This document shows positions 44,221 to 53,923 of a stretch of DNA of 64,000 nt, in pieces (the stretch's first letter is position 1; each line of letters opens with the position of its first letter). The stretch comes from Gluconobacter cerinus (GTDB lineage: Bacteria > Pseudomonadota > Alphaproteobacteria > Acetobacterales > Acetobacteraceae). Both the position numbers and the translations under genes were made by a program. A model generated the notes under the pieces. The model had not been told where the DNA came from and did not search any database. It saw only the letters and a list, made by a program, of their open reading frames with translations. The stretch spans positions 1 to 64,000 of the forward strand of contig NZ_BEWM01000007.1 in assembly GCF_002723935.1 (NCBI RefSeq), in the 5' to 3' direction.

Positions 44221-45045
44221 CGGCACCTAAAGATGGTTGCAGACCTGTATGAATTGAAATGCTTCTTACTCTTGTTAAAGAGGCAGAGACGATCGGATGG
44301 TCTTTTCCCGGGGGGCGCTTTTATCGGTGGACGAACACCGGCAGCAAACGCATCGGAAAAACCTTTGCAACTCTTTTTTTGTACCTCACCACCCGATGTC
44401 CGATAATCGGAATTAGGACCAGTTTTTGGCAAAATTCTTCTGTGTGCGTCACTGCTATGGTCTCGTATGTCTCCCGATGTGAGCTTAAAATGCCCAGGAA
44501 ACCGACACAAAACCTTAGCAAGTCCAGTTTGAACCCTCTACCTCAAACGCAAAAGAAAAATTCTTAAAAAACACCATAGGAACGATTTATTGAGTCTTTT
44601 ATTAACCACACAGCATAGTTGTTTGTATCGTTAAACATAGACATGAAATATATTTATGAAATGATCATTATTTTTATCATATAAAAATACAAACAATAAC
44701 TACATATAATAGTACATTATGCGGCGAGTATTGCTATGCTTTCAATTCCTGTGCCTCGTATTTCAACGACGAAACAAAGCCTTGAGGTAAAAGCATATGT
44801 CTTCGCAAAGGCAACGTCATTACGACATATTTTTGCAAGTCGCGCGGCAGAGTTGACACTACAATTGCTCTTGCTCGCGGGAAATACAGGGTTGAACATG
44901 GGTAATCCACTGGAGCGATGTCATCGGGATGCATTGTGTGGGCGCATTCATGCGCCGCATAGCGACCTGATTCGCCGTAACGCTGGACAAAAATCCCTAG
45001 CGTTCTGATTTCTTCGCATAAGTAATATCACACGGATTACAATTA
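44221..45045. other. 825-base AT-rich non-coding stretch
   Basis: No gene I can support. 44560-44720 is strongly AT-rich (TTATCATATAAAAATACA and similar), unlike neighbouring coding DNA, and could be a promoter or a junction of acquired segments. Short frames at 44259-44567 and 44736-45008 give unconvincing translations. It separates the nucleotidyltransferase remnant from the sulfur locus. Confidence 0.4.
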
Positions 45046-46290
45046 ATGAGCATATCTCTTGTTATAGGCGATGGAGGCGTTGTTCCGCCGCCATCTGTCA
45101 GACCGGTAGCAAACGTAATCCACGATGATGCCGAGGCGGTTGCAGTCGCTCGGGATATCGCACCTCGCCTTGGGGAGGGGGCCGTGGAGCGCGATCGTAA
45201 AGATTTGTTTCCTGCGGCCGAACTGGATATTTATTCCACGTCCGGACTCTGGGGAATGACCGTTCCGCGCGCTTACGGGGGAGCAGAAGTATCCTACGTG
45301 ACAGTCGGTAACGTTATCCAGGTAATTTCGGCGGCAGATTCGTCGATAGGGCAGTTGACGCAGAACCATCTTGCTACAGTGGCAGTCATCCGTTCTGCCG
45401 GCACTGATGAACAAAAGGCAGATCTGTTCGCCGAAATTCTGAGGGGAAAGCGCTTTGGAAACGCGTTCTCCGAAATTGGTACACGAACTGTCTCGGACTT
45501 GAAAACTACTTTCGTGAGAGAAGGGCAAGACGTAATCGTTAACGGCGTAAAGCACTACGCGAGCGGGGCTATTGCCGCCGATCTGGTGCAGATCGTAGCG
45601 TTGGATGACGAAGGACGAGGCTGGCTTACCATAGCCGATCGTACCGCCTCCGGACTGACTGTCATCAATGACTGGGCAGCTTTCGGCCAGCGTGGCACAG
45701 GCAGCGGTAAAGTCTTGATCGAGAATGTACGGATACCTGAGCAAAGAGTTATTGCCGCGTGGAAGGCCTATCTTCCCGAAAAGCCTACGCCAGACAGTGC
45801 GATCTCGCAATTTATTCAAGCGGCGATCGACGCAGGGATAGCGGAAGCAGCAATTGCAGCAACTGAGAATTTTGTTCGTACACGCACACGAAGCTGGGTC
45901 GACAGCCCTGCCGAAAAGGCGAGTGATGATCCATATACGATCCATGCTTTCGGTGGCTTGCATGTTCGATTGAGCGCCGCAAAGGCGCTTCTGGACATAG
46001 CCGGACGGGCAATTGATGAGGCCATAAATGAAAATAGCGCAGATTCCGTAGCTGCAGCTCAAATAGCTACTGCAAAGGCTAAGATCCTGACGACGGAAAT
46101 TGCCATCGAAAGTACAAATCGTCTGTTCGAACTGGCTGGAACTGCCTCTACAAATCGCGCCTTGGGCCTCGACCGATTTTGGCGGAATGCACGCGTTCAC
46201 ACACTGCATGATCCGGTCAGGTGGAAATACGCAATTGTTGGCGACTACTACCTGAATGGTCGCCGACCGCCATTACATCCTTGGAGCTAA
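45046..46290 (+). CDS. SfnB-family sulfur acquisition oxidoreductase
   Basis: 414 residues, acyl-CoA dehydrogenase fold, related to DszC and SfnB/SfnC. Seen: LWGMTVPRAYGGAEVSYVTVGNVIQVISAADSSIGQ near residue 65, TIADRTASGLTVINDWAAFGQRGTGSGKV, and the diagnostic C-terminus GLDRFWRNARVHTLHDPVRWKYAIVGDYYLNGRRPP, very close to the SfnB end (HTLHDPVRWK...GNYYLNG). Flavin-dependent oxidation of an organosulfur compound is the expected role. First gene of a five-gene locus leading to a binding protein, permease, ATPase and TonB receptor. It is a paralogue of the 24.4-25.7 kb monooxygenase but clearly divergent from it. Confidence 0.88.
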   Translation: MSISLVIGDGGVVPPPSVRPVANVIHDDAEAVAVARDIAPRLGEGAVERDRKDLFPAAELDIYSTSGLWGMTVPRAYGGAEVSYVTVGNVIQVISAADSSIGQLTQNHLATVAVIRSAGTDEQKADLFAEILRGKRFGNAFSEIGTRTVSDLKTTFVREGQDVIVNGVKHYASGAIAADLVQIVALDDEGRGWLTIADRTASGLTVINDWAAFGQRGTGSGKVLIENVRIPEQRVIAAWKAYLPEKPTPDSAISQFIQAAIDAGIAEAAIAATENFVRTRTRSWVDSPAEKASDDPYTIHAFGGLHVRLSAAKALLDIAGRAIDEAINENSADSVAAAQIATAKAKILTTEIAIESTNRLFELAGTASTNRALGLDRFWRNARVHTLHDPVRWKYAIVGDYYLNGRRPPLHPWS

Positions 46291-46298
46291 GGCGCGTC

Positions 46299-47399
46299 AT
46301 GTCCAGATCTCCGAACAATCCAGTGTCCAACGATATTCGCGAGCCGATACCGCCCGAACAAAATACACGATGGGGACGCCGAGCTATGGTCCTGGGAGGA
46401 TTGGCTAGTGTCGTCGGGGGAACGCTCCTGGCAGCCCGGCATTCGGGTGCTCATCCTCTGCCGCGCACCGCGGATGGACTGCGTATCATCAGGTTATCAC
46501 TCCCGGTCAATGCACCATGCGTTGCCCCGATGATTCTGGCTGAACAAACCGGACTTTATCGCGATCGCGGTTTGAAGGTCGAGTTTACGAACTGGACTGA
46601 TACGCCGAGCTTGCTGGAGGCGGTCGCGACCGGGAAAGTCGATGCGGGTGCGGGAATGATCATGCAGTTTATGCGGCCGCTGGAGCAAGGGTTTGACCTG
46701 AAGCTGGTGGCGGGCACGCACGGAGGCTGCATGCGCATGGTTGGATCGCGTCGCGCCGGGATAACGAAAGACATATCCAGCGTCCGGGGCAAAACTATCG
46801 GCATCGCGGATGCCACAGGTTTTGCATATAACACGTTCGCACTGTTGTTAAAAAGCAATGGAATTGATCCCCTACAAGACGTGGTGTGGCAGGTGTATCC
46901 GGCGCCGCTCTTGGAGGCTGCGTTAATGAGAGGGGATATTCAAGCTTACGCGGATTCCGATCCTCTTATGTATTTAGCGCAGCGACGTTCAGGTGGTGAT
47001 TTGGTGGAAATTCTTTCCAACCTGGCTGTGCCTTGGCAGGGACGTGTATGTTGCGTCGTGGCAGCAAGTAATACGGTGTTGCGGCGAGATCGTTCGGCTG
47101 TTCTGGCGATGATTGATGCCATGATAGAGGCAGCGGAAATCTGCGTTGCCGATCCTATGGAGGTAGCGAAGGCCTTTGTACAATACGGAGCGATCAAGGC
47201 CCCTGTAGAGGATATTGCTGCTGTTTTGCGAATGCAGACGCATCACATGCATCCGGTGGGACACGACTTGGCGGCGGAAGTGGCGTTCTATGCGGCGCAA
47301 CTCAAAACAATTGGCGTCATGAGTGCTGATCTCGACCCACAGGCATTCGCACAGAATATTGTTGATGATGTGACCAAGGGGGAGCCGATGCATGTTTGA
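46299..47399 (+). CDS. SsuA/TauA-like substrate-binding protein
   Basis: 366-residue periplasmic binding protein of the NMT1/THI5-like nitrate/sulfonate class. The N-terminus WGRRAMVLGGLASVVGGTLLAARH has Arg-Arg before a hydrophobic stretch, so Tat export is plausible. The mature part starts IIRLSLPVNAPCVAPMILAEQTGLYRDRGLKVEF, as in SsuA, with VATGKVDAGAGMIM and GKTIGIADATGF. ATG 46299 lies 9 bases after the SfnB stop. It would hand a sulfonate or related anion to the permease encoded next (8-base overlap). Confidence 0.87.
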   Translation: MSRSPNNPVSNDIREPIPPEQNTRWGRRAMVLGGLASVVGGTLLAARHSGAHPLPRTADGLRIIRLSLPVNAPCVAPMILAEQTGLYRDRGLKVEFTNWTDTPSLLEAVATGKVDAGAGMIMQFMRPLEQGFDLKLVAGTHGGCMRMVGSRRAGITKDISSVRGKTIGIADATGFAYNTFALLLKSNGIDPLQDVVWQVYPAPLLEAALMRGDIQAYADSDPLMYLAQRRSGGDLVEILSNLAVPWQGRVCCVVAASNTVLRRDRSAVLAMIDAMIEAAEICVADPMEVAKAFVQYGAIKAPVEDIAAVLRMQTHHMHPVGHDLAAEVAFYAAQLKTIGVMSADLDPQAFAQNIVDDVTKGEPMHV

Positions 47400-48390
47400 T
47401 AAAACTCAGTTCCCCGCCGAAAATGTTGCACCGACAGCTGGACATTCTGTCTTTCGTCTGTGGTGGCCAGGAGTCATTAGTGGTGTCACATGGGCAACGG
47501 CTTTTTCGGTAACCGCATTATTCCCCAACCACGTACGTACTCCCGCGGCTCAGTCGCTGGAAGCATGTGAAATCATGATTATTATTTTCTCTGGTTTCTC
47601 CGTGCTGCTTGGCAACATGAGCAGCTTCTCATCTTTGGCTCATCATGGACGACGGATTGCTGCATTAGGCGGGGCAGTGGCGGTATGGGAAGTTATGACC
47701 GCCAAGACAGGGTGGCTACCTCTACCTTTCTTTCCGTCACCTCAGGCAATACTGGATGTCTATAGGGTAGATTCCGAACGTTTGGCACAAAGTGTGTTCC
47801 ATTCGTTGTTGCTCCTTATTCCTGGGTTTGGATTGGGATCATTAACGGGATTTCTGGTCGGAGTTGCGATGGGATGGTCGCCAGAGGCAAGATACTGGGG
47901 GCATCCAATTATTCGTTTGCTTGGACCGTTGCCGTCCATTGCATGGTTACCAATCGCATTATTCATATTTCCGACCATTACGGCCGCAAGCGTTTTTCTG
48001 ATTGCGTTGGCGACGGCATTTCCGGTTGCAGTGCTGACGGCATCAGGCGTGGCAATTGTTGACTCCCGTTTGTACGATGTAGGACGGACGCTAGGGGCAT
48101 CGGAAGGCTTCCTCATTCGCACAATTGTAATTCCTGCAGCCTTGCCGAATGTTTTCGTTGGTCTGTTTATGGGGCTCGGTGCTTCCTTTATCGTTCTGAT
48201 TGTAGCGGAGATGTTAGGGGCAAAAGCCGGGCTGGGCTGGTACCTGCAGTGGGCTCAGGGATGGGCAGCTTATGCTAATCTCTACGCGGCTCTCGCCGTG
48301 ATGTCGGTCCTGTTTTCGAGCGTAACAATGGTACTATTTGCAATACGCCGCCGTCTGCTGCGCTGGAACCGGGAAACAGTCGAGTGGTAA
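47392..48390 (+). CDS. SsuC/TauC-like ABC permease with N-terminal extension
   Basis: 332 residues. From about residue 90 it is a typical SsuC/TauC permease (AALGGAVAVWEVMTAKTGWLPLPFFPSPQAILDVY, then the EAA-like loop DVGRTLGASEGFLIRTIVIPAALPNVFVGL). The first about 90 residues add two extra hydrophobic segments not usual in SsuC. It overlaps the binding protein gene by 8 bases and the ATPase gene by 7 bases, so the operon is tight. Confidence 0.87.
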   Translation: MFDKTQFPAENVAPTAGHSVFRLWWPGVISGVTWATAFSVTALFPNHVRTPAAQSLEACEIMIIIFSGFSVLLGNMSSFSSLAHHGRRIAALGGAVAVWEVMTAKTGWLPLPFFPSPQAILDVYRVDSERLAQSVFHSLLLLIPGFGLGSLTGFLVGVAMGWSPEARYWGHPIIRLLGPLPSIAWLPIALFIFPTITAASVFLIALATAFPVAVLTASGVAIVDSRLYDVGRTLGASEGFLIRTIVIPAALPNVFVGLFMGLGASFIVLIVAEMLGAKAGLGWYLQWAQGWAAYANLYAALAVMSVLFSSVTMVLFAIRRRLLRWNRETVEW

Positions 48391-49187
48391 GGGCGGCGCA
48401 ACCTAACACCTCGGAAACGAAGGATTTTCCCGGGGCATCAGTTCAGGTGCGATCGGTCTCACACGCCTTTGACAATGATGCGCAGGTATTACCAGTTCTC
48501 GGCAATGTGACTTTTGACGTGCCGAGTGGAGAAACATTGGCACTGCTGGGGCCGAGTGGATGTGGAAAATCGACACTGCTGCGCCTGATTGCCGGACTGG
48601 AAATGCCGAAAAGAGGGGAGATTGGCGTAGATCACGTACGCGTTGTCGGACCGGACCCTAGCCGATTGCTGGTGTTCCAGGATCCTTTGCTATTGCCGTG
48701 GCGAACGGTGAAGGAAAATGTCGCCTACGGACTTGAAGCACAGGGGATCGGCAAAGAGAAAGAGCGTGTATTGCAGGCTCTGCAAATGGTGGGACTGTCT
48801 GATTTCGCGGCAGCATATCCCCGTGAGCTTTCTGGTGGCATGGCGCAACGAGTGGCTCTTGCCCGTGTGCTGGTTAATCGTCCTCGCGTGCTGCTGTTGG
48901 ATGAACCATTCGGAAAACTGGACTCACTAACGCGCATGACCATGCAAGAAGAGTTGCTGATGCTTGCGCGACGCCACACCTTCACAACGGTCCTGGTGAC
49001 GCACGATGTGGAAGAAGCCTTGTTGTTAGCGACCAGAATACTGGTGTTTTCATCACGGCCCGCAGAAATCATTCTTGATCTTGAAAATAATCTATCCTTT
49101 CCGCGCTTTCGTGATGACCCAGAATTTATTTCTTTACGGCGACAAAGCCTAGTCGCTCTTGGTCATGGTGAGGAATTTTTTAGGTGA
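48384..49187 (+). CDS. SsuB/TauB-like ABC ATPase
   Basis: 267 residues. Walker A LALLGPSGCGKSTLLRLIAGLE, Q-loop VFQDPLLLPWRTVKENVAYGLE (the LLPW motif of the nitrate/sulfonate class), signature LSGGMAQRVALARVLVNRPRVLLLDEPFGKLD, and switch His in LVTHDVEEALLLA. A GTG start at 48384 overlaps the permease. It powers import of the compound captured by the upstream binding protein. A TonB receptor gene follows after 93 bases. Confidence 0.92.
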   Translation: MVRAAQPNTSETKDFPGASVQVRSVSHAFDNDAQVLPVLGNVTFDVPSGETLALLGPSGCGKSTLLRLIAGLEMPKRGEIGVDHVRVVGPDPSRLLVFQDPLLLPWRTVKENVAYGLEAQGIGKEKERVLQALQMVGLSDFAAAYPRELSGGMAQRVALARVLVNRPRVLLLDEPFGKLDSLTRMTMQEELLMLARRHTFTTVLVTHDVEEALLLATRILVFSSRPAEIILDLENNLSFPRFRDDPEFISLRRQSLVALGHGEEFFR

Positions 49188-49280
49188 ATATTACTAATTT
49201 CAGTATGCCGCATTCGGACCGATGTAGATTGCATCGAATGTAAAAATAATAAAAACACCCACCTAAAGACAGGATAAAAC

Positions 49281-51605
49281 ATGCCTTATCAAGATAAAAA
49301 TAATTCTCTGTTCATTAAGAAATTACTGACGAAGTCACTAACGACTCTCCTTTGGAGTTCAGTATCCTTGGAGAGTATAGACACTGCCCTTGCGCAGTCC
49401 ATGAGTATGTCAGGTCATCATCACCATCATGTAACGAACTCCCTCCCTACTAAGACGGCAGTGCAAAAGTCTCTGAAACCAGCCTCCTCAGGCAAGGCGC
49501 GTGAGGGGGCGGGGACGACAAAAACCGTACCTGCTGAGGATGACGACATGGGCGGCATGTATATGGGAGGAGCAAATGCAAAGGATGTCGAAAACCTGAA
49601 CGTTACAGCTAGCCGACTGTCTCCGATCCGACGGGCAGGAGCCCGTCTGCTCTCAGTTCCAGGCGGTACCAATATCATTGACTCTGCGATGGTTCTCAAG
49701 CAGCGTAATGCAACGTCGGCCGATTTATTGAGTTACCAGCCGGGAGTGTATGCACAGGCTCCAGCTGGCTCGGACGATCTCCGCTTATCCATTCGTGGAT
49801 CAGGGCTTCAGGTTGGTGCAAACGCGACTCGTGCCGGTGTTATCGTGCTGTTTGACGATTTGCCTGCAACCACGCCTATTGGCTCATTCAATGAACTCAT
49901 GGAGCCTTTAGGCATTCAGTATACGGAGGTGCTGCGTGGGGGTAACGGGCTTGAGAGTGGCTCACTTCAGCTGGGGGGGCTCATCAACTTTCATAGTTTT
50001 ACCGGCTATGACGCAAAAACCTATCAGGCACGTGTTGAGGCGGGCAGCTTCGGATACTTGAAAGAGCAGCTTTCTTCAGGGAAAGTAATTGGTAAGTCTG
50101 ATTATTATATTAGCGTTACGAATTCATATCGTTCAGGTTACCAGGATCAGACGAAAGCCACCTCGTTCGGGATCAATTTTAACTATGGTTATCGCTTTAA
50201 TGACTCGGTCGACACACGTTTCTTCTTCCGTTACCGTCAGACGTATGAAGGCAATCCCTATTACCTGACGCGTGCACAGGTCAGAGACAATCCAAAACAG
50301 GCACAATATCCTTATAATACATGGGGAACCTATACGATCGAACCAGGAACAAAGTATTTTGGTAACCGGACAACCATCCGGATCGACGATGCTTCTCGGC
50401 TCGTAATTGGAGCTACCTACATTGATGCACCAATGGATCACCAGCTTGGCAATACAGCATCGATTTATAACAATTTTTACCTTAGCGGAAGTATAAGATA
50501 TACAAGGAATGATAGAGTATTTGGTCATAAATCGGATACAACCGCCGGTATTTACGCGACAGGCGACCTACCTGGTAGCGATTTTATGAATCTTGTTCGT
50601 CGCCAAGCTGCCTATCCGAATGTGCCGGTGGGCACACTCCTCACCAAGCAGAAACTTGGTGGTAGTAGCACTGTGTTCCATGTTAGCAACAATACTGAAG
50701 TATTTAGAAACTTTTGGCTTACAGCAGGAGGGGGCTTGAGTTACGATCCCCGTTCCGGGTCGGTAGTCTACCCCGTTCGTAACCACTTCAGCACGGCTCC
50801 ACTGAATTTCGCGCCCCGCGGCGGATTTCGTTATCAATTCACGCCTGATATACGTATTTACGGCAATGTCAGTCGAAGCGTTCAGTCCGCCCAAGACTGG
50901 CAGTTTCTATCGGGTAAGCAATACACATCAGGTCTAGCCAAAGGTCAGACTGAGGGATGGCAGAAACTGGAGCCACAGACTGCAACGACTTTCGAAATTG
51001 GCTCGGAAGGGACGTATAAGAGCCAGCGGTGGAGCGTCTCTTACTATCATTCTGCCGTCCATAACGAGCTCCTTTCAGCAGTGACAGCAGATTCACAGCT
51101 TTATAACAGCGCGGTCTTTACAAACGCTTCTCGCACCACACATCAAGGCGTCGAAGCAGGGATCAACGGTACGCTGTTTAAGTGGAATGGGAATGCCATC
51201 ACTTACATGCAAGCCTATACTTGGTCTGATTTTCATTACAACCATGATTCTGTTTTCGGTCACAATCGCCTACCCGGAGTTCCAGAACATTATTATCAGG
51301 GCGAACTGCACGCAGACTTTAAGAACGGATTTTATACTACATTTGATGTTGAGGCCGCGTCTTCAATCGTCGCATCTTATGATAACGGGGCAAGGACTGC
51401 GCCATATCATATTTATAGCTATACAGTGGGCTATCTGTGGCCAAAGAAAAGCCGCCGCGTTTATCTCCAGTTTCATAACCTTGCTAACAAGCATTACGCA
51501 ATGGGGGTCGTCCCCGTTTACACATCTACGAATGGAGATGCAGCAGCTGAATTGGTTGGAGATGGGTTTGGTGTATTCGCTGGTATCGATGTTGGACTGA
51601 ATTAA
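49281..51605 (+). CDS. TonB-dependent receptor of the Sfn/Ssu-like locus, His/Met-rich N-terminus
   Basis: 774 residues. After the signal region (KSLTTLLWSSVSLESIDTALAQ) comes SMSMSGHHHHHVTNS and later EDDDMGGMYMGGANAKD, unusual His/Met/Asp-rich segments that could bind metal. Plug domain: VENLNVTASRLSPIRRAGARLLSVPGGTNIID and LRLSIRGSGLQVGANATRAG, FDDLPATTPIGSF, then EVLRGGNGLESGSLQLGGLINF. Barrel strands follow to the C-terminal FGVFAGIDVGLN. Overall layout resembles FecA/PupB-like receptors. As the fifth gene downstream of the ABC genes it likely supplies the periplasmic binding protein. Confidence 0.9.
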   Translation: MPYQDKNNSLFIKKLLTKSLTTLLWSSVSLESIDTALAQSMSMSGHHHHHVTNSLPTKTAVQKSLKPASSGKAREGAGTTKTVPAEDDDMGGMYMGGANAKDVENLNVTASRLSPIRRAGARLLSVPGGTNIIDSAMVLKQRNATSADLLSYQPGVYAQAPAGSDDLRLSIRGSGLQVGANATRAGVIVLFDDLPATTPIGSFNELMEPLGIQYTEVLRGGNGLESGSLQLGGLINFHSFTGYDAKTYQARVEAGSFGYLKEQLSSGKVIGKSDYYISVTNSYRSGYQDQTKATSFGINFNYGYRFNDSVDTRFFFRYRQTYEGNPYYLTRAQVRDNPKQAQYPYNTWGTYTIEPGTKYFGNRTTIRIDDASRLVIGATYIDAPMDHQLGNTASIYNNFYLSGSIRYTRNDRVFGHKSDTTAGIYATGDLPGSDFMNLVRRQAAYPNVPVGTLLTKQKLGGSSTVFHVSNNTEVFRNFWLTAGGGLSYDPRSGSVVYPVRNHFSTAPLNFAPRGGFRYQFTPDIRIYGNVSRSVQSAQDWQFLSGKQYTSGLAKGQTEGWQKLEPQTATTFEIGSEGTYKSQRWSVSYYHSAVHNELLSAVTADSQLYNSAVFTNASRTTHQGVEAGINGTLFKWNGNAITYMQAYTWSDFHYNHDSVFGHNRLPGVPEHYYQGELHADFKNGFYTTFDVEAASSIVASYDNGARTAPYHIYSYTVGYLWPKKSRRVYLQFHNLANKHYAMGVVPVYTSTNGDAAAELVGDGFGVFAGIDVGLN

Positions 51606-51913
51606 ATCTTAAGAGATAAGAAGAATATTGTTAGTATTTTTGCATCATAATCATTAGATGCCGCGGACACTGGTTGGTGAGGCTGCCTGGCGCTGTATGC
51701 CCTGCCTGATTGGCAGGGCATCCTCAGATGTATTTGGAGATCGTTAAGCGGCTGTACTCATTCTTTAAAAGAGGGGGAAATAATTTATATCGTAAGCTCA
51801 GTAATCCAGCGCTCATCTCATCGTGAATGCTCGATTTTGACGGCATAGTTGGATTGGAAGCGGGAGACAAAAATCAAGGGTGGATTAATCGTCGATTTTA
51901 AATTGTCTGGTCA
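51606..51913. other. Intergenic stretch between convergent genes
   Basis: About 300 bases between the receptor and metQ stop codons. Apart from the hairpin at 51699-51719 no gene or repeat was found. Confidence 0.4.
51699..51719. terminator. GC-rich hairpin between convergent genes
   Basis: GCCCTGCC-TGATT-GGCAGGGC forms an 8-base perfect stem. It lies about 95 bases after the receptor stop and before the convergent metQ stop. A poly-T tract is lacking on both sides, so it may be a weak or bidirectional terminator. Confidence 0.45.
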
Positions 51914-52756
51914 CTATGTCCATGATGGTATGATTGCTCCATGATAGGCCTCGAGTAGCTTTGCGCGGACGTTCGGTTTCTGGAAAGCCCGCACGAGGGG
52001 CAGAACCCACGTGGCATGGGCATCTGGCTGGTTGACGGCGATGAAATTGATATATGGATTGTTCTCCATACTTTCTCGCGCAAGCCGTTCCGATGTAAGG
52101 TTAATGCCTGCTTTGTAGGCCCATTCTGTAATTACGACGCCTGCATCCAGATCAGCCAGGGAGCGTGCCAGGACCGGATCGTCCAACTCCTTGATTGTCA
52201 GGTTTTTCGGGTTTTCAGAGACATCAAGCACTGTTGGCATATTTCCTGCGTCAGACGAAACTTTAAGTAATCCCAGAGACTGAAGCAGTTTCAATGCGCG
52301 CCCCTCGTTTGTTGGGTCAGCGGGAACTCCAATAGTTGCGCCGTCAGGAAGTGCGGAAAGCGTCTTCCATCTTTTTGAATAAAAGCCAATTGGTGCAAAA
52401 TAAGTATTTCCAACCGGGACAATATGGGATCCGAGGGCCGCATTTTGGGCTTCTAAGTATGGGCCATGCTGAAACGCGTTGGCGTCAAGGTCTCCCGCCG
52501 CCAGAGCTGCATTGATTGGATTGCCCTCGGAAAAGGTAACAATTTCAATCGTCAGGCCGTCAGCACGGGCATTGTCCTGAACGATGTGCCAGATATCTTC
52601 GTCTTCTCCCGAAAGTATCCCAATCCGAACAGGCTTTGATTCTGCTCTTGCTGATGACACAACTATAGGCGTGGCAGCTAAAATCATCAGAAGCTTCCGA
52701 CGATCGAGAAGAGTATTGCTCCCTTGGGCGCGAGCATTCGTGAAACGTTTATGCAT
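51914..52756 (-). CDS. MetQ/NlpA-family substrate-binding protein
   Basis: 280 residues. The N-terminus MHKRFTNARAQGSNTLLDRRKLLMILAATPIVVSSARA is a signal with DRRKLL (Tat-like); no lipobox Cys was seen, unlike most MetQ lipoproteins. Mature part: PVRIGILSGEDEDIWHIVQDNARADGLTIEIVTFSEGNPINAALAAGDLDANAFQHGPYLEAQN, which is the NlpA pattern, and VPADPTNEGRALKLLQSLGLL. ATG 52756 overlaps the oxygenase gene by 8 bases. Probable ligand: methionine or an oxidised methionine-like or sulfur compound. The cognate MetN and MetI are on the other side of the TonB receptor. Confidence 0.87.
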   Translation of the reverse strand: MHKRFTNARAQGSNTLLDRRKLLMILAATPIVVSSARAESKPVRIGILSGEDEDIWHIVQDNARADGLTIEIVTFSEGNPINAALAAGDLDANAFQHGPYLEAQNAALGSHIVPVGNTYFAPIGFYSKRWKTLSALPDGATIGVPADPTNEGRALKLLQSLGLLKVSSDAGNMPTVLDVSENPKNLTIKELDDPVLARSLADLDAGVVITEWAYKAGINLTSERLARESMENNPYINFIAVNQPDAHATWVLPLVRAFQKPNVRAKLLEAYHGAIIPSWT

Positions 52757-53792
52757 GGTGCAAATCTTTCGATGGAGCGGCAGTGAAAAGATCGTTGTAA
52801 TGGCGCGCAGCGACATCGGGATGAGAACGCAGGCGACCTTTGAGGGTGTTTTGTCCGATTTGGGAAAACAAAGGATTTTCGGGGTCCTGAGTGATACCGC
52901 TGCTGGTGCCTGCGAGAGGGTCTGGTAAGGAGAAAGTCGGCATCGTGGCATCAAGTTGTGCACCAAGAAAGAACGCAGCAGAGAGCCTATTCCGTCCGGC
53001 AGCGGGGCTGATTACGCGATGAACTGCGGCTTTGAAGTATCCACCAGATGCGACTTCCAGCAGTTCTCCGATGTTGACGATAAATGTTTCCGGCTGGGGA
53101 GGTGCCTGAAGCCATTCACCGTTTGTCAGTTCTACTTCCAATCCGCCTTCATTGTCTTGAAGGATCAGAGACAGGAGATCACTGTCTTTATGGGCGCCAA
53201 CGCCCTGCTTCTTTCCATCATCATGGCGACCAGGGTAATGGATCAGTTTTAATAGCTGATAAGGCGTGTTGCTGACGGCAGGATGAAAAGCGCTCGCCTG
53301 TTGCCCCAGAGAGAGGGCAAGAGCTTCAAGAAGGCGTCTTAGAACACTCAGAACCTGATCCTGCCACGACAGAACTGTTTCTTTAAAACGTGGAAGTGTT
53401 TCGGGCCACTGATTGGGGCCTTGAAGACGGAAATAAGCAGGCTTACCCGTCAAATCCTGAATGACAGGTCTCTCTGGGCCAATGTCCAGCTGTTCCCGCC
53501 AATCCGCTTTACCTCGTGTGAGTTCCCGACCGGCATGATTATAACCCCTAAAATGAGGAGAGTTGATCATGGCAACCTGCTCTTTTTGAGGAAGAGACAG
53601 AGAAAAGAAATTCTTTGCCTGCATCATGAGCTCAGCATTCAGATCTGCTGAAATTCCATGACCTTTTAAATAGAAAAATCCGTACGCGTGTGCGGCCTTT
53701 CGAAGGGAGTTGAGAAAGACATCATCTGGCGCTTTCTGATCTTTCCAAAGTGACAGGTCGATGGTTGGCAGGGAAAGTTTCTTCTGCGTCAT
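52749..53792 (-). CDS. 2-oxoglutarate/Fe(II) oxygenase, isopenicillin-N-synthase-like
   Basis: 347 residues. N-terminal DIOX_N region (LPTIDLSLWKDQKAPDDVFLNSLRKAAHAYGFFYLKGHGI) and a jelly-roll with the iron ligands HKD in GVGAHKDSDLLSLILQDNEGGLEV and His in FKAAVHRVISP, plus RLSAAFFLG carrying the 2-oxoglutarate-binding Arg-x-Ser. ATG 53792 is used; a TTG at 53810 is open. Such enzymes hydroxylate, desaturate or cleave small substrates; with sulfur-type transport genes around it, oxygenolytic release of sulfur is possible, as in TauD, though it belongs to a different subfamily. Co-transcribed with metQ. Confidence 0.88.
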   Translation of the reverse strand: MTQKKLSLPTIDLSLWKDQKAPDDVFLNSLRKAAHAYGFFYLKGHGISADLNAELMMQAKNFFSLSLPQKEQVAMINSPHFRGYNHAGRELTRGKADWREQLDIGPERPVIQDLTGKPAYFRLQGPNQWPETLPRFKETVLSWQDQVLSVLRRLLEALALSLGQQASAFHPAVSNTPYQLLKLIHYPGRHDDGKKQGVGAHKDSDLLSLILQDNEGGLEVELTNGEWLQAPPQPETFIVNIGELLEVASGGYFKAAVHRVISPAAGRNRLSAAFFLGAQLDATMPTFSLPDPLAGTSSGITQDPENPLFSQIGQNTLKGRLRSHPDVAARHYNDLFTAAPSKDLHHA

Positions 53793-53923
53793 GCGTTTGA
53801 TCACTTTCAACTACGACTTTCCATAAAAGCAAAGTCGGTTTGCGGCGGCCCGGAGGAACGGGCCAATGACATATATAGCCATCATAAATCGCATTATATA
53901 TTAAATCCACATGCAATATGTTG

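Noticed and set aside
44736-45008. 90-residue plus-strand frame before sfnB-like gene
   Set aside because: No recognisable pattern, overlapping minus-strand frames of similar quality, AT-rich flank.
45043-46209. 388-residue minus-strand frame over the SfnB-like gene
   Set aside because: Cys/Arg/Tyr-rich shadow; the plus-strand frame has the SfnB C-terminal signature.
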